Source: Cristatella mucedo (lineage: Eukaryota; Bryozoa; Phylactolaemata; Cristatellidae). From it: DNA of 64,000 bases. The stretch lies in contig WPIO01000148.1 in the NCBI GenBank assembly GCA_009760855.2, positions 188,001-252,000 on the forward strand, read 5' to 3'. Below are positions 37,046 to 49,692 of this stretch, piece after piece. Numbering within the stretch: the stretch's first letter is position 1; every line of letters begins with the position of its first letter. The notes below the pieces were generated by a model. The model worked only from the letters and a program-made list of their open reading frames with translations, was not told where the DNA came from and did not search any database. The translations under genes and the position numbers were made by a program.

Positions 37046-37200
37046 GTGTGGGCCTTGCAAAAAATGGGCACAGCTTGCGCCGAACTCACCATATCCTGCG
37101 AACCATCTCGTCTTACGAGATAGCCACTAGATGTCACGGCCTTGCGACGGAGGCGCTTGCATGGGGATCTATGTATGCCTGTATGCTTACGGGGTTGTAG
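36948..37200 (+). other. Intron 11 (253 nt)
   Basis: Short intron holding an 11-unit CTG repeat at 37012-37044; otherwise nothing notable. Confidence 0.8.
37012..37044 (+). repeat. (CTG)11 triplet repeat in intron 11
   Basis: Eleven uninterrupted CTG units starting 65 bases after exon 11 ends. Confidence 0.95.
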
Positions 37201-37321
37201 ATACTCACAGGAGAAGACTGGAATGAAGTCATGTATACTGGCATCAAATCCTACGGAGGCATTCACTCTTGGGGCTTTGTCACCTGCTTCTATTTCATCA
37301 TCCTATTTATTTGTGGCAATT
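37201..37321 (+). CDS. Cav1: Cav1 exon 12: domain II selectivity filter and start of S6
   Basis: Residues 534-574. [20 protein letters not shown] holds the domain II filter glutamate (TGEDW). [12 protein letters not shown] starts S6. Joined to exon 11 it reads LTVFQILTGEDW, as in known Cav1 channels. Acceptor ttgtag, donor gtatcc. Length is 121 nt, leaving one base (T). Confidence 0.96.
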
Positions 37322-37479
37322 GTATCCTTTTTTACGTGCAGCTTTTGCTCTGTTCTTGCAGCTTCTGCAGCTTTCTCTTGGCCGAGCTTGGCGCAGGCTC
37401 TCAGTGCTCAGTGCTCACGTGTTGTTCTACCCATTGCTAGCAGGCTGCATCCCATCTGTAGCACGGTCTTAGTATGTGG

Positions 37480-37620
37480 GTGGGGTGCTCGCAATTCCCT
37501 CGTAGTAGATTTGAGTCATGCAGAAGGCAATTTTTTATTACCTACTGAAAACTGTGGAGTGCTAGCCACCATGGCTCTTCTGCAGCACTATATAATGAGG
37601 CTGTTTAATCAGCTAATCTT
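37480..37620 (+). mobile_element. Probable SINE E, diverged
   Basis: Plus strand: cagaaggcaattttttatta, then ggctcttctgcagcactata and ggctgtttaatcagcta. The head is weak. Confidence 0.45.
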
Positions 37621-38082
37621 AACTTGAGTTGGTCAGCCAGCTATGGGTACTGTGTGTGACCTTGTATGCCCACTCCTGTAATAGCTATAGCAGATGCTTA
37701 AGTGGTAGCTAGCTATTGATAGGTTATCGCTTTTCCATGTTACCAGGCTGGCAGGCTATGCAGCTTGGCAGTATACTATAATAAGAAAAGTAATATTAAA
37801 ACATGTGTTAAGCTTTCTAGCTGAGCAAAGTCTTCTTCTATGCTCTTTACATTGACTGGAAAGGCAGCATGTGCAACGTATTCGTGATATTAGCATTCAT
37901 GATTTCAGCACGATTAAGCACATTAAGGACCATTGAGAAAGGCTGAGTACATGCTGTGAGGAACCGTTCGGTTTTTTAGCTTGCTTGTTAATTGGGTCAA
38001 TGTAGGGGATGTAGCGATGCCAGTCGATATAGAGTTCCACACATGGGATGGCAAAACAGCTCGAGTCTGAGGCTATGAAAAA

Positions 38083-38258
38083 AATCCTAGCTAATTAAAC
38101 AGCCTCTTTTTGTATAGCGACAGAAGAGCCTTTACGGCTATCACCACCGCTTGCAGTGGCGATAAAGGATCGCCCACCGCAGGAATCGAACCCACGACCT
38201 CGGGACCAAGGTCGTGAAAGCAAACGCCTTACCTAGTGTGGCATCACGGCTCACCAAT
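38083..38258 (-). mobile_element. SINE C nested in LINE A
   Basis: A well-preserved minus-strand copy (aggaatcgaaccc, ggctatcaccaccgcttgca), flanked by LINE A sequence on both sides. Confidence 0.8.
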
Positions 38259-38404
38259 GAAAGGAATGTACGAAGCTAAGCGTGAGGGGGCGTAAGAAAA
38301 ATTACTCTGTAACTAGAGAATGAAGTGAGCGACGGGGCTTGAAGTCGATGAAGTCTATTTGATGGGGAGCCAGTGCTGATCAATGAGAAGTGGTGTAATG
38401 TAGC

Positions 38405-38590
38405 AGCTGCCCCTTGGTTTTAGCCCACTGGTAGGGTGCTTGAACTTCACCCAGGTCGTGTGTTCTTGTAGTTCCACAGCAGGCAATTCTTTATCGTTCA
38501 ACAACAGGTGGGTATGATAGCCTCATAGACAGTTGTTCCTCTATAGAAATAAGGCTATTGAATCATCGGATCTTTAATTTTACTTTACTT
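38405..38590 (+). mobile_element. SINE E nested in LINE A
   Basis: Plus strand: ggttttagcccactggtagg head, caggtcgtgtgttcttgtag, aggcaattctttatcg. It interrupts the LINE A that runs from 37795 to 38880. Confidence 0.6.
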
Positions 38591-38959
38591 GCTAGATTCA
38601 CCACAGATAAGCCGTACTGCCGACTTTCAAGCCAACGATAGAGCAACCTATTGCACTGGCAGGAGTACTTGCACGGATCGCCCTACAGATTTTCAGACGG
38701 GACGTGTAACAAATGCGTGGGCCAACCCTCCTGTGTATCCCAATCAAATTTTTGCAATGCCATTATATACGGGGCTGAAAGTTGGTTCTCTTTGTCATTC
38801 AATTTGCTGCCATCCAGTGCATACTTTGGCAATGCAGGATGCGGGGGAGTTAAGAGTTAGAAGTCAAGGCAAGAGTTTTTAAGGCAAGGAGGGATCAGAG
38901 TTACAGAGCAGTAGTAAAGGACTGCACTTGGCGACGTTCTCCTTGACCGGCAAGCTCAG

Positions 38960-39126
38960 ATATCCTGCTGAACGTGTTCTTGGCTATCGCTGTCGACAAC
39001 CTTGCCGACGCTCAAACACTAACAGACATCGAGAAAGAGGAGGAAGAGGAAAGGGAGCGACAAAAGCTCATCCGCTCGCAGACCCAGTCGCCTAACGAGG
39101 AAGTTGTCGAGTTCGAGCGCCAAGAG
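38960..39126 (+). CDS. Cav1: Cav1 exon 13: domain II end of S6 and acidic proximal II-III linker
   Basis: Residues 574-629. [19 protein letters not shown] completes S6 and the inner gate. [17 protein letters not shown] follows, then a polar stretch ending [17 protein letters not shown] plus the acidic-basic run is the standard Cav1/Cav2 II-S6 exit. Acceptor gctcag, donor gtcagt. Length is 167 nt, ending at a codon boundary. The next exon is 9.4 kb away. Confidence 0.95.
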
Positions 39127-40696
39127 GTCAGTAGTTTGGTCATTGTATGGCAGCCATGTCTAGCCATGCCCCAAGTGGCAGCCATGATAATTGCGACTCC
39201 ATGATGGTTCGACGCAGTGCTTGGCCGCAAGCGGTTGCAAGTTTAGTGTCACATAGGTGTCGTGCTCTGTCTAGCAACAGTGATCGTCTTGCTGCCCCAT
39301 GCGTAGCATAAATGGCCGGCTCCAAGTGTTGTCGCACCTTTAAGTAGGCTTTGCTGTAGTTTTGATGTGTTATTGGTGCTCGACTCAGATGTACTGTCCA
39401 TGTGTACGCATGCTATTTTAAACAGTTTTTTTCATAATGCCTGCAGAGTGACATCTATAATAGCTGCCTTTAACAGCTCTGACTCGAGGCCGAAGCAAAT
39501 AAAAAAAAGCTGTTAATGTAGAAATCACTGGCCTTTAGTTTTTATCACGTCAGTGAGTGGCCTCATGGGTCCATGATATTACTTGTTGATTCAATACAGA
39601 TTCTGCTGGCCATTGAATCTCTAGTGCTCTCGAGGGATTAGCAGTGTGCTGGAGCATTTCGTTCGTGCAAGCTGAGATCCTACTGTGGATGTAATAGCTG
39701 AACCAAATATCGGTGGTTCACGAATGCAATTTCTGTGACTGGCCTTGCATAGTGAAGGGGAAGTTTCAGCCACAGCATAGCTGAAGAATACCCATGGCAC
39801 AAGTGGGTGTAGTAGAGATGCAGCAGCAGGCACTCTTTTGTTTTTGAAGTATATTTGCTAACTCTGACTGAGTGTATGCCTACAGTGGTTGGTGTAGAAC
39901 ACAGTGTGAAAGTGATCTTATTATGTAATCGGCCATGTCGTCGCCAGTAAAGAGACGTCACGACGCTGATCGATTTGACGATCATGAGGATGACAGGGCT
40001 GCTCTTAGTATGTGCTTTCTAGAAAGAGTTTCAAAGGCATATCGTTCGCACGAGTTTACCCTCTTTTCTTCGCTGGCTCTTTGCATCTGTGCTTTGCAGA
40101 TGCCTCGAGTTTCACTGGTGAGATGCATCGATTGGTTGTGGGAGTTCGATCTCTAATGCAGAGTGCTACCTAAACTTCTCTCCTCCCGGAGCATGCTGCA
40201 TGCAATTGAAGCGGTTTGCACGGTAAAGTTTAGCTGTAAACTACGATTGCTGCTCTTCTGACGGCCTTTAGTAGACTCGCGAGTCTTTCCAATCTCCATC
40301 ACGGTGGGATGAAAATTTTCTGTATTCAGTGGCCAATTTGCACCATTATTATGCAAGCGATGTGGATAGAACGAACTAGGCTATATAGATGTCAATGGAT
40401 TAATGCTGGGCACAGCAATGGATCGTGGCCTGCATGCCATGCACACACTCCTATCCGCCTTTGCTTCTTGGCCTCTGCCATCGTCGCAATGAGAGTTGGT
40501 TGGACAGTCTTATCCTGCTGAGTTGGAGTGTTCAAACATCGGTTCTTCCCTGGTAATTGCAGTCGCCTTTGCTTATACATTAAGGCTGTAGTCCTTGCTA
40601 TTAGATCTGCATTTCCTAACTGGTCGTCCCTTACCACTGGCAACAGCATGTTGGCTCTCTCCCTCACTTCCTTCCACTCCTTCTCCACTCTCTCTT

Positions 40697-40850
<154 letters not shown>

Positions 40851-40865
40851 TCTCTCTGCACTATA

Positions 40866-41385
40866 CTATACTGTATCTCTGTCTGGAACTCCACAAAGAC
40901 TATGTGAGTGTTACGCGGGAGAGTTGTGTATAGCCCACTCACTGTGTAAGTGGCTTCTGGTACTTATTCTATAGCCAACAGACTTCGTCTCACGCAGCAA
41001 AGAGAAATTGAGAAGCATAGGAGAGTCAGGAGAGCAGTTGAGGGAGTGAGTAGCATAGGAGTAGCAGCTCAGGACGGCTAAAAGGGATGCCATAGTCGGT
41101 AGCAGCAGCAGAGTAGTTGTCGTTTCTTAAAAATTGTGGAGGTAAGTTCCACAGTCTAGGACCTGCAGAGCAAAAGCTTCTGTTATCAACGGTTTTCAAG
41201 GAGAGGAATGGAATAGCTAATGTTCAAACAGGACCTGAAGGAACGAGAAGGCTGAAACTGGTGCAGCAGTTCAGCTAGGTATAAAGGAGCCAAGCCGTGG
41301 CTGGCCTTGTGGTTCAGCAAAAGAACTTTGTTGTGTATCCGTTGATCAACCGGCAGCCATCCAAGATCTCTGTATGTATCGCCGT
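40866..41385 (-). mobile_element. LINE B 3' part
   Basis: Minus-strand frame with LNHKASHGLAPLYLAELLHQ then FQPSRSFRSC, the C-terminal RT block. The 3' UTR begins at 40866. Confidence 0.75.
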
Positions 41386-42404
41386 TGCATCTCTCAATCT
41401 CGACCCCTCCCACCTCTGCTTCTCTACCCTCCTTCTATGCCAGTCTCGCTGCCTCTTCATCTCTTGGTCTCTCTCTTTGTCTATCTCTATTTCTCGCCGT
41501 CTCTCGCTCTCTTCTTTCTCTCTTTGTCTCTCTTTCTTTCTATTGATTTTTCTCTATATGTCTTGATCTCAATCCCTTCCTCACTTCTCCCTCCGGTCTC
41601 GTTGCAGAAGTGAACATGTGTTCGCCTTGCAACCCTAATGGATATGGGTGTGTCTTGCTCTACTTTCTCTCTCTCCCACTTTGTGTACGCCTGTACACAA
41701 CGTCAGTATGTGTGTGTGAGCACGGGTGTCCTGTTTGTGTAATACTTGGACAAGCTGGTTCACCTGCAGTGTCAGCAGAAGCCCGTGGCCTGCAGAACCG
41801 ACCAGTTTGTACTCGGTTCAACTTAAGACCTGACCTACTGTTTTGCTCATTAGTCCTCGCCGGAAGCTGGCACCTGCTGCTGAGCATCCGGCTGGAATGA
41901 GGGTTGGTAACTTCCTCTTCTGGCCTCCCTGCAAATGGTCAGTAAGTCGTGATTATCCATTTGCCTGATCCTTCTGGCAGCACTGCCATCCCAGAGGAAA
42001 TCCAAATTAATGCACCCGACTTGCATATATCTGCACAGACAGCTAATAGACTACTACCAATTCACTAATTGGCTACCGTAAAAGTAAATAGGGCACGACC
42101 TGCTGCTGCTGTACCTCTTTTTGCACCTAATTCACTAGCTCATCCCGTGCTTTGAATGCATGCAAGCGAGAAGCGAGTGCATGTGTGCGTGTGCTCGTAT
42201 GTGAAAGCATTGCTCTTTTGAACGCATGTGCCCTTTAGGCCAGGCAGTGGTAAGGTATAGTATACTTGCGTGCTGTCATAGCAACGGCTTATTAGTCATT
42301 TGCAGGGTCATCAAAGAAGTCACTGCTCTTGCAATCCCATTCTGCTGCTGCTGAGTTCAATTAGGATGCTGCTGCTTCTGCATCTATGCTCTGTTTCTGA
42401 TAAT

Positions 42405-42920
42405 GCCGGGGATCCGGGATTTCCGGGTGGGGTAGTAGATCCGATTGGTAGGCTGGAGCCAATTAATCAAGGGACCTAAAAGTGAGTGACAAAACCTTGA
42501 AGTCGATGCTTTGCTTAACTGGGAGCTAGTGCAGTATGGCGAGAAGTGGTGTGATGTGGCATCTGCAACGCTCAAGATGCGCAAGCGTAGCTGCAGAGTT
42601 TTGCACCAGCTGTAAGCGCCTGAGTGCACAGACCAGCAAGCAGTGAGTTACAGAAGTCAAGACGGCATGTCATAAATGCATGACCAAGCACTGAGCACTA
42701 GGGTGCCCAGTGCTCTTGTGGTTCCTCGGACGATGTTTAGTCGGTTACATCAATACTTTGGAGTCTCCCACTGATTGGAGACTGGTCTAAACCATTGTAG
42801 TGCAGTGCCCAGCAATGCAGCCCAGGCTCAGATGCTCGAAAAGGAAGATCAAGAGTGATCAAGGGCGATCAAGAGTGATCAAGATTTCGGCAAAAGACCA
42901 TGTGTAGCAAGTGGAGAGAC
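42405..42920 (-). mobile_element. LINE A fragment, degraded
   Basis: Minus-strand match to the C-terminal region: gattggtaggctggagcc, aagtgagtgacaaaacc, gcagagttttgcaccagctg. The right end is poorly defined. Confidence 0.6.
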
Positions 42921-43439
42921 GTTACCTAATTTTGCACTCTTGAGAAGGTCGTTATTCACCCGAAGCAATGCTGACTCTGTTGAGTGATTGTGATGGCTTT
43001 TGCTTCTGCTGGGGGGGGGACGACCGGAGGTCAGCCGGTCAGGAGTTCAGCATGTGGCACGGCTGGAAATCAGATAAGCTGCTCGGTCATTATAGCCGGC
43101 TGGCTATAGTCCAAACAGTGCTCTCGTTTGGTTCGAGGCTCTCAGTTTCCTGAGAAATACTTTAGCCAGCCTTTGCCCTCGTTGTTCAAGGACAACTGAG
43201 GCTTGGGTTATTTAAAGCAGCAGATTATAGTTTACTTCATCAAAGGCTATATCGACTGTTTTTGGATATTCTAGTATGGCACCGGCACCAGTGATGATGG
43301 CAATATCGAATGATCGAAGTACAATTGCCTATGTGCTGACACTTAGTAAGTGTCATGCATTATGGCAAACTTCACACTTTGTTAAATACAGCAGAATAGG
43401 CAAGCAGATAAGCCAACCATTTGAGGCTACAATTCGGGC

Positions 43440-44216
43440 TTGTTTAGATATGTGCTAAAATCTGGGCTTGTTTAGATAAGGATACCACGTCTAAATTGGT
43501 CCATGCATTCGTGACATCCCATCTCGACTTCTGCAACTCACTGCTTACTGGCCTACCAGCATGTGCGATCAGGCGATTGCAGCTGGTGCAAAACTCTGCG
43601 GCTAGGCTTGTTTGTCGTGAGTGTCGCAGTTGCCAAATCACACCACTTCTGGCCGACCTGCACTGGCTACCAGTCAAGCAACGGATTGACTTCAAGGTTT
43701 TGTCGCTCACTTTTAGGTCCCTTCATTCTATGGCTCCAGCCTACCTTTCAGATATACTACCCCATCAGGCAAAGCATCGTACCACTCGCTTTTCGGAATC
43801 CAACAGTCTAGAAATACCTCGTACAAACCTCAAATCCTTTGGAGACCGTGCATTTAGTTCGTATGCTCCCAAAGCCTGGAACTCCCTCCCGACTTGTGTC
43901 AGAACATCCCTTGACTTGACCACATTTAAAAAGAACTTCAAAAACACACCTATTTAAGAGAGCCTTTAGTGGGTCCCTGTGATTCGTCCTTGATGTGCTT
44001 ATGTGTGCTGACACTGTGCATGCTGCCACTAACCACATTTGCATGCTTACCCTGTGCATGTCACCCCTAACCATGTTATTCATGTTGTTTATCAAGCATG
44101 ATACCACTCACCACCCTTGTGTTTCCCTTTGCAGCAGATGTAAAGCACTTAGAAAGAAATGTAGTTCTCTGAGGGCACTTTATCAAGTGCATTATTATTA
44201 TTATTATTATTATTAT
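43440..44216 (+). mobile_element. LINE A 3' end with intact RT C-terminal frame
   Basis: A 5'-truncated copy. The open frame at 43496-43957 (153 aa) encodes the C-terminal RT region: HAFVTSHLDFCNSLLTGLP, LVQNSAARLV, LHWLPVKQRI, FGDRAFSSYAPKAWNSLP. The 3' UTR follows, with tgcatgtcacccctaacc and the gttctctgagggcactttat tail, ending in (ATT)n. It is very similar to the copy at 54700, so both look fairly young. Lack of the 5' end is typical of LINE insertion. Confidence 0.85.
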
Positions 44217-45750
44217 TTCCATTTGAGGCAGATGTAGAGGAGTGACAGCAAAGTGAGTGAAGAATTGAGTTGCTGTCAAGGTCACTGTGGCTATTTTATA
44301 GCCTCAAGTATCGTTTTTATCTCTCAGCTGCGTGTCGTGCTTCTGTACTTGCAACAATGACTTAAACGATCCCCTGTCATACTGTGTGGTGATCAGTAAT
44401 TAGGAATCTTCGGTGATTTATTGATGAGATTATATATCGCTGAGTCCCTACCAGCAAACAATCACTAGTGCCTCTACAATTTGGGTCCTCTGCATCAACT
44501 GTTTACCGCACCATGACTCACAAGGCTGCTTGGACTTGCAGTATTCAAATACATTGGTGTCCCAACGAAGTGTTGCTTAATTTGCCAGCTTATTGATTAG
44601 GTCTAGCTGGAGTTTGGGATCTGGAAGGCTGGTGGACATACCAAGATTATGGTGACGTATAGTTGCATGACCTAGCTAGTTTTTTCTAGGAGAATTCTCA
44701 CAGCCGTCATGTATTGATCTGCTTATGGTAGAATCTACTGATCTAGGCTTCGCGTAACTCGTAATAGAAAAATAGAAAAGCTACTACTGTAGCATCCTGC
44801 CGACCTGAGGGAGGTGAGGGCAATTATTGAAGACCTTTTCTCAGGAGCTTGAAACAAACACCGCCGATACTCCTACTAGAGATTTTTTAGCATTTCCCCG
44901 TGCAGGAGTGGTGGTGGCTCAGGTTGCTAATTTAACTTCTTTACCGTAGATCGGCATGTGTTGATTGCTAGCCGTTCGTGGACCAAAGTTACTGGATGCA
45001 CATGTAATTAGTTCTGAGGCACGATGATCTCGTTAGGGCCTCCAGAGGTTACCTTCTTTCATATAATCTGATTAGGACTCCATTAACACCTACTGAGAGC
45101 CTAATCTAAGATATCAGCAGGGAAAAGCATTTTTAGCCTGCAGTGGCTGGCTATGGTAGCCTTGATTTCCTAGTCAAGTTAGGCCCCGGCATTGGCTTTA
45201 GCCCGCTGGCTAGAGCTGAGTCAACTGCTAGCTAGCAGGTAGAGGCAGACAAGCCGGAAACACTGCCGCGACCGTTTGTCTGTTCTTTCGGTGTCTGCTG
45301 TGTCAGCTAGCTAGTGTTTCCTCGTTACCGTGTCGTCGATGAGACTGCAGACTGCTTTAATGCCCTGCTCCTGCCACTTTCGGCCATAATCAGCTGCTAT
45401 CGACTGTGATGCTATAGTTTCGCCACAGCTTTTGAGCTAACTATCAATGATTGTTGCTGCTTTTCAACTTTCCATCTGGTCTCCTACTGCTCGGCCTGAT
45501 GTGTATATGTGAATCATAGTAAATGAAAATTACTCCCTGAATGTAAAAGAGATAGATAGTTTTGGACTCAGCCAAGGTCGTAGACACTCCAGTGCATGCA
45601 AACTTATACAACATCGGGGCTAAAACTGCATATGTCACCTGACGTAAGCATTCACCTAGCATCAGAGTCCACCGTCACTTGAACACCCGAATTGTAATAC
45701 CTGATGTAAGGGCTGCCCAGCTTTGCTCCCTGCTGTACTCCTGCTTCTTG

Positions 45751-45751
<1 letters not shown>

Positions 45752-45796
<45 letters not shown>

Positions 45797-45801
45797 TCTC
45801 T
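45752..45801 (+). repeat. (CT)n
   Basis: About 50 bp of CT. Confidence 0.9.
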
Positions 45802-45892
45802 GCTCCCATTCTCAATTACCAGCAAGCCCCTCTTCACGTCGAAGTTTATCTCACAGTCTGAGAATAAAATATAAATAAATATAATTAAATAT

Positions 45893-46005
45893 AATTAATT
45901 TTTATTGCGCCCCAAGAGAACTTGATCTCTATTCAGGCGCTTCACATATCCCTCGTGGCTCGAGCCCACGACCTCAGCCAGACCTTGTTCGGGGCGAGCA
46001 AGACT
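45893..46005 (-). mobile_element. SINE D
   Basis: Minus strand: gagaacttgatctctattca, cttcacatatccctcgtggc, ctcgagcccacgacctcagc. Head truncated. Confidence 0.7.
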
Positions 46006-46059
46006 GATTGCTTTCTAGATACCCCATATATACAGGCCTCACTATGAGATGCCTAGGCC

Positions 46060-47090
46060 TGCTGCTCTCCTTGAAAATGTATGTAATATAAATTTACCAT
46101 TACCTCCAGGTTTTGTCCCTACAGCCCTCAAAGAGGCTGTTGTGAGGCCACTCATTAAAATTTCCACATTCCGTCAGGAGAGCTTCAGTAGTTCTCGCCA
46201 TGTCTTCATTCGGCCCTTCCCGTGAAAGACATTCGGACGAGTAATGGCAGAGCAGCTAAAAGCTTACAATACATGTCAAATTAATTTAATGTATATATAT
46301 TTTCGTGAAATACTTGCATCTATTACCATACTCATTGCAGCCGGGGCACACTGTTGTGCTCGCTGGCGGCTTGCAACTCGAATAAATCTGTTCACTGAAC
46401 CCCTTTTTCAACGTTGTGCTTTTCTCTCAACACGTGACTACAATCCATCTGCATACATAGCACGAGCTTAGCAAGAAAATTCCGGTCAGGCTTTAGAGCT
46501 GACCAACACCAAGTTATTTCACCCATTTGTGACAACCCGTCTCGACTTACTCTAACCTCCCGTTGCAGGACTTCTTGCCTGCACAGTAAAGCACTTGCAG
46601 ACGGTGGGCTTGTCTACTTCCAAATTATATCACTCTCTTTTTAGCACTTTACATTCTCTTATTCCTTCGCACCTAGAGTACCTGATACTAATACTTACTC
46701 ACTCGTTAATTAATACTTGCTCACTTGTTGCGTAATACTTACTCCTCAGACATCCATTTGCTTAGCCTCTGCCTCTCTGGATGGATCAGTTGGACGAGCC
46801 TCTTGCCAGAGTCTCGAGTCTTCCGGTGACTGTGCCTTCAGTTCCTCAGCGTCGAAGAAAGCTTGGAACTCTGTGAACCGATCGACTTCACAGCATCTCC
46901 TGCCTTGACTACGCGTAAAGAAACCAGTAACTCACTGTTTCTTGATAGCATCTCCTGTCCATGTTAATCGTCTTTTACTTGCCTTAGTGTGTGGCGATTG
47001 TCCACGTTATCATCACTAGTCAGTGTATATTCTTAATTTCCAGCTTAAGTGAAGTGCATGAAAAGAGAGCTAGGTCTCTTCGGTTGCTAT
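46060..47090 (+). mobile_element. LINE A-like fragment, upstream RT and C-terminal pieces
   Basis: 46100-46165 encodes VPTALKEAVVRPLIK, which resembles the N-terminal RT block of CR1/L2-type elements. Pieces of the C-terminal region follow (VTTRLDLL-like near 46535, then a tail at about 47045-47090). Heavily degraded, possibly several insertions. Confidence 0.5.
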
Positions 47091-47231
47091 AATAATGATT
47101 ATAGTAAGTCGTTTATATAATAGCCTCAGAAAACTTTGCTTCACAACTTGCTGCAAGAGAAGCAACTTCTAAGGGTTAACCACAAGTGAGGTGTCATGCT
47201 TAGACAAGCATGCAGACTCGTTTGTTTCATT

Positions 47232-47355
47232 TTTATAGTGCCCTACGAGAATTTAATCTCTATTCATGCGCTTCACATATGCCGCGGTGCTCGAGCCCAC
47301 GACATCGGCCAGACCTTGGTCGGGGCGAGCACTTTATTCACTGGACCAAACCAGC
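47232..47355 (-). mobile_element. SINE D
   Basis: Minus strand: gagaatttaatctctattca, ctcgagcccacgacatcgg, gcgagcactttattcactgg. Confidence 0.7.
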
Positions 47356-47499
47356 GTGGCAAAAAGCACGCAAGAAGACACCGAGGGCCACTGGTTAGTA
47401 CGGCCCCTTGCTAGTAACATGCACTGAAATTATGTAGGTTATCACGCAAAGCATGCAGGGCAAACAGACAAGTTTACTGGGGTGCAGGAAAGGATGAGC

Positions 47500-47990
47500 A
47501 AAACAGATGTGTCTTTAGCTGAGGCTTTTATGTTCTACGGCATTGTAAGCGGTGACAGAAGCCGGAAGCGATCTCTATGCATATCGTGCATACGAACTGA
47601 ATGCCCGATTGCCATAAGATTTCACATTAGTGGGGAATGGAAGGGGTGGCGCGGCTAGACCCATCGGAAGGCGGAAGCAAGTGATGTGACTGCACACTGG
47701 ACGAGCAACGTGATCCGCATAGGTAGGCTGTGGCAAGCGAGTAAAGCGACCTATAGGTCATCGAGTATATCTTAAAGTCGATTCTATATCGAGCCAGTAA
47801 AGCTCAGATATAAGTGCCATGAGTGCAGCCATACGATTGGCAGCAGAGATGGGATGAGCTGCTGAGTTGTGCACCATTTTGTAATCGATTGAGGGCAAAT
47901 GCAGGGGGGGGGGTTCTGAGCAATAGGAATTACAGTAACAATTATGCGATGTCGCAAATGTGTGAAATAGCTTTGCTCATGTTACAAACG
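47500..47990 (-). mobile_element. LINE A-like fragment, diverged
   Basis: Minus-strand resemblance to LINE A: the gcataggtaggctgtggc, gagccagtaaagctcag and gctgagttgtgcacc blocks. Low identity; perhaps an older subfamily. Confidence 0.45.
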
Positions 47991-48481
47991 CACGAACTAG
48001 CTTGGTTAGTGCCGTGCAGTGGCATTCATTATTCCTTGTTATTTTTATTTCAAGTCTACATCTGTGTCTGATGTCTTCAGCTAAAATATATGTTCTTATT
48101 TAAATGAAAACACATTTAGGTTTCGGAACCTGTTCAGTAACTGAAAATGCATGAACCGCTCAACTGCTCCTGTGCTATAGTCTCAATTTCTCTGAGAAGG
48201 TTGTCAGTCTGCGTAGACTGATCTCTCAGACGATCAGTACCGAGCAGTCTGCGAGCAATTCGGAGTCGTAGTTTAGCTGTTGGAATTCCCAGGTGTACGT
48301 GCAGATAAGGAGTTGAGGCTAATTATTGAACGGCTAGCCTCTGTTAGCCTGTGTTGCGCAATACCCTGCAGGCAGGCCCATGGCCTTGAGCATGACAGCA
48401 ACCGAGATATTGTATGAGCTTTGCTCTTATTGCTCAGATCATGTCTTAAATTTGGCCACCACTTCTTTCACGGCGTTGCAG

Positions 48482-48588
48482 GCAGCTGAAAATGGCAGCA
48501 CCCGTGAGCAGCCGGCCACCGGTGCTGCCAATGAGGAGCCGTCGGAGCCGCAGCCTCAGAGGCTGCCCAGCCGAGCCATTCTAAGAGG
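48482..48588 (+). CDS. Cav1: Cav1 exon 14: II-III linker
   Basis: Residues 630-665: AAENGSTREQPATGAANEE, then PSEPQPQRLPSRAILRG. A polar, Glu/Pro-rich cytoplasmic stretch fits the variable II-III linker. The acceptor gttgcag is good and the donor is gtgaga. It begins at a codon boundary, as exon 13 requires, and ends with two bases (GG). Both other frames hit a stop. Linker sequence is not conserved between phyla, so the call rests on phase, splice sites, composition and location. Confidence 0.72.
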
Positions 48589-49504
48589 GTGAGAGCTTGC
48601 AAGCGATGCAACGCCCAATGCCGACACTGCACGGTTCTGCCTCTGCTCTGCCCGTTCAGGCTGCAGCGTCCAAGCTGGAGCTGACTGCATGCTATGACAA
48701 AGTTGTAGGAAGTTCCAGCTAAAGTCTGACTTGGTTATCATCCGTGTAGTCAGAATCTTGGGCAGACACTAACGACTTCCGATGCAAAAAAAATGTTGGC
48801 GCTAAAGTGTTCTATCCACCGAAGTAGCCAAAATGTCCCGGGACACGATCTAAAGCTCTGGTGTTTTAATAGCCTACGAATTAATCTGCCAGACACTCGT
48901 TTATCATTTGCCACCAATATTACCCTGTAGCTGTGGCAGGTTGCATCCCTGCGACCTGAGCTCAGCATTACTGGCTGGTTCTGGCCAGCCTCTCTTTATT
49001 CCTTTAGTCAATACTCAATGCTTGGTAGCTTGGAATGCTTAAAGAAAGACAGCTGCAAGACTAAATTGATTTGAAGGCATTTGGCCAGCCAGAAAAGGCA
49101 CTGGCATTGTTCTTGTCGTGCAGTAAGCTGCAATCTTTCTTAATGTGTGTCCAAATTACAGGTCGAGATCGTGTGCTATCACGAGCCGATGTAGGCAAAT
49201 AACTTTTTTTTCGCAAGTCAAAAGCTGGTGATTTTGTGATGAGTAGGTGGATACAACTGCATTCATGTGCTAAATTAGCTAACAGTAGGAGTAGACCATC
49301 AAATCATCATCCTTGTCACCCACCGAACAGTGACCACATGGTTTAACATCAGTGTTCTGGGTGTTGAAATCTCGGATTCGAAATCTGGTAGCAGTCTTGT
49401 TTTTCGACAGTCGATCGATTGATACTCTAGCTAGTATTTAATTATTCTTAGGGGTAAATGTCAAGAAAATACTGAACAGATTATTCAAACAATCAATTGC
49501 TTAT

Positions 49505-49692
49505 GTTAGTTGGATAAGTTTTGCTATTCATGCCAACTAACGCCCATGAATTTTATTATCTGGAGTCATGGATATGTATAGCAAAGCTTATCCAACCAAA
49601 ATCAGAAATGAACTCCTTCGGTGGTGTTCAAGCAAAGCTGAACATGCATTTCAACTTCCATGCTGATTTTTCAAGTATTACCGGAGTTATGG
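49505..49692 (-). mobile_element. 188-bp palindromic element, copy 1 (unrecognised, MITE-like)
   Basis: The reverse complement aligns along its whole length with 58393-58580; both spans are 188 bp. An internal inverted repeat is visible: gttggataagttttgct (49509-49525) and its near-perfect complement (49580-49596, one mismatch). No open frame, tRNA-like box or poly-A tail. I do not recognise the family. Confidence 0.6.

Larger units (their letters stand above)
37795..38880 (-). mobile_element. LINE A, degraded, carrying two nested SINEs
   Basis: Minus-strand similarity runs from about 37795 (the tail end) to 38880. It is interrupted by SINE C (38083-38258) and SINE E (38405-38590). Matching blocks on both sides include gagtgagcgacgg-like, gagccagtgctgatcaatga and acaaatgcgtgggcc. 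Confidence 0.6.
37322..38959 (+). other. Intron 12
   Basis: Holds a likely SINE E (37480-37620) and a degraded minus-strand LINE A (37795-38880) with two SINEs nested in it. Confidence 0.65.

Noticed and set aside
39935-40156. Charged frame MSSPVKRRHDADRFDDHEDD with a following gtatgt donor, considered as a II-III linker exon
   Set aside because: Exon 13 ends at a codon boundary, and the only nearby acceptor (gccag) would put TAA in frame.
41610-41900. Possible exon after the gttgcag acceptor at 41608
   Set aside because: In the phase required by exon 13 the second codon is TGA.
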